Part shown: positions 6,921-7,139 of the stretch, one piece after another | Position numbering within the stretch: position 1 is the first letter of the stretch | How the letters are laid out: every line of letters starts with the position of its first letter | Source of the DNA: Bacteroidales bacterium | Lineage (GTDB): Bacteria; Bacteroidota; Bacteroidia; Bacteroidales; Muribaculaceae | Length of the DNA stretch: 7,139 nt | Assembly (NCBI GenBank): GCA_014800065.1 | Contig: JAAVGX010000084.1 | Location: 1 to 7,139 of the forward strand | Direction of reading: 5' to 3' | Notes under the pieces: model-generated | Told to the model about the DNA's origin: nothing | Databases searched by the model: none | What the model saw: only the letters and a program-made list of their open reading frames with translations | Program-made: the position numbers and the translations under genes

Positions 6921-7139
6921 ATGTACGGACATCGCTTTGCGATGTCTCAAAAGCCAAAGCAAAAAATGAAAGCGTACATCCAAACCCCTCCCAAGCAGCG
7001 CTACCGCTACGTCCCCGACCTATGTCGCCCGTTCGAGGCATACATAGGCCGGCGCCTGCGCAAATGGGAGCACGCGATCATCTACGCCTTCGAGAAAAAC
7101 AGAAAAAAGGGCAAGCAAGCAGGACGATTCATAATACAC
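6921..7139 (+). CDS. unrecognised highly basic protein, 3'-truncated
   Basis: The frame is open from ATG 6921 to the right edge (73 codons, no stop), so the C-terminus is missing. I do not recognise the family. The visible part has 19 Lys/Arg against 4 Asp/Glu. It has a Pro/Lys/Gln-rich start, an aromatic and basic stretch (KQRYRYVPDLCRPFEAYIG), the segment RRLRKWEHAIIYAFEKNRKK, which could form an amphipathic helix, and then GKQAGRFII. There is no signal peptide or membrane segment. The charge would suit nucleic-acid or ribosome contact, but this is speculation. Other possible starts are ATG 6942 and ATG 6966 (MKAYIQTPP). The ATGs at 6921 and 6966 share the same upstream sequence, AGCAAAAAATG, and a hairpin lies between them, so the real start could be 6966 with a structured leader. 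A -7 element at 6884-6891 supports expression. The Lys/Arg codons mix AAA/AAG with CGC/CGG, which does not look foreign compared with its neighbours. Confidence 0.6.
   Translation, partial: MYGHRFAMSQKPKQKMKAYIQTPPKQRYRYVPDLCRPFEAYIGRRLRKWEHAIIYAFEKNRKKGKQAGRFIIH
6928..6946 (+). promoter_or_regulatory. perfect 8-bp hairpin at the start of the basic protein gene
   Basis: GACATCGC and GCGATGTC are perfect complements separated by TTT, giving a tight stem-loop near the 5' end of the predicted transcript. No T-run follows (the next bases are TCAAAAGCC), so it is not an intrinsic terminator. It lies 7 bases after ATG 6921 and 19 bases before ATG 6966. If translation begins at 6966, this is a 5'-leader structure that could affect mRNA stability or ribosome access. 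The structure is seen directly; any function is inferred. Confidence 0.45.

Noticed and set aside
6713..7139. Insertion sequence, phage attachment site, tRNA or CRISPR at the right end
   Set aside because: I found no terminal inverted repeats with target duplication, no tRNA cloverleaf and no spaced direct repeats. The only structures are one hairpin and one short inverted repeat.

Overview
The window looks like a chromosomal segment from a Bacteroidota bacterium, most probably order Bacteroidales and possibly a Muribaculaceae-like gut species. The grounds are the protein families present (DUF3098, DUF6155, a Bacteroidales-type QueA and a DPP5-like S9 peptidase), the lack of obvious Shine-Dalgarno sequences, and two matches to the Bacteroidota -7 promoter element TAnnTTTG. 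The family and genus are inferred.

Left part (1-2838, + strand): the 3' end of a co-directional operon. It holds a 5'-truncated S9 serine peptidase with an intact catalytic triad, a DUF6155 protein of unknown function, and a small cyclophilin-fold protein. Consecutive genes overlap by 1 and 4 bases, so translational coupling is likely. A strong stem-loop at 2872-2902 ends this operon and also lies just beyond the end of the convergent operon.

Middle part (2919-6712, - strand; transcribed from right to left): a compact five-gene operon ftsX - DUF3098 - uppP - truB - queA. The first two junctions are ATGA overlaps, the third has a 2-base gap and the last a 20-base gap. It combines cell division (FtsX), recycling of the undecaprenyl lipid carrier (UppP), a small two-helix membrane protein of unknown role, and two tRNA modification enzymes (pseudouridine 55 and queuosine). 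This order recurs in Bacteroidales from general knowledge, so the block is probably core genome.

Right part (6713-7139): a 208-base AT-rich divergent intergenic region, with a good Bacteroidota-type promoter for the ftsX operon, a -7 element facing right, and an inverted repeat between them. A reading frame then opens at 6921 and runs off the window. It encodes a very basic protein that I do not recognise and has a perfect 8-bp hairpin between two alternative ATG codons.

I found no mobile element, CRISPR array, rRNA, tRNA or clear novel system. The most open questions are the unrecognised basic protein with its hairpin leader, and the overlapping S9 peptidase / DUF6155 / cyclophilin-like genes.
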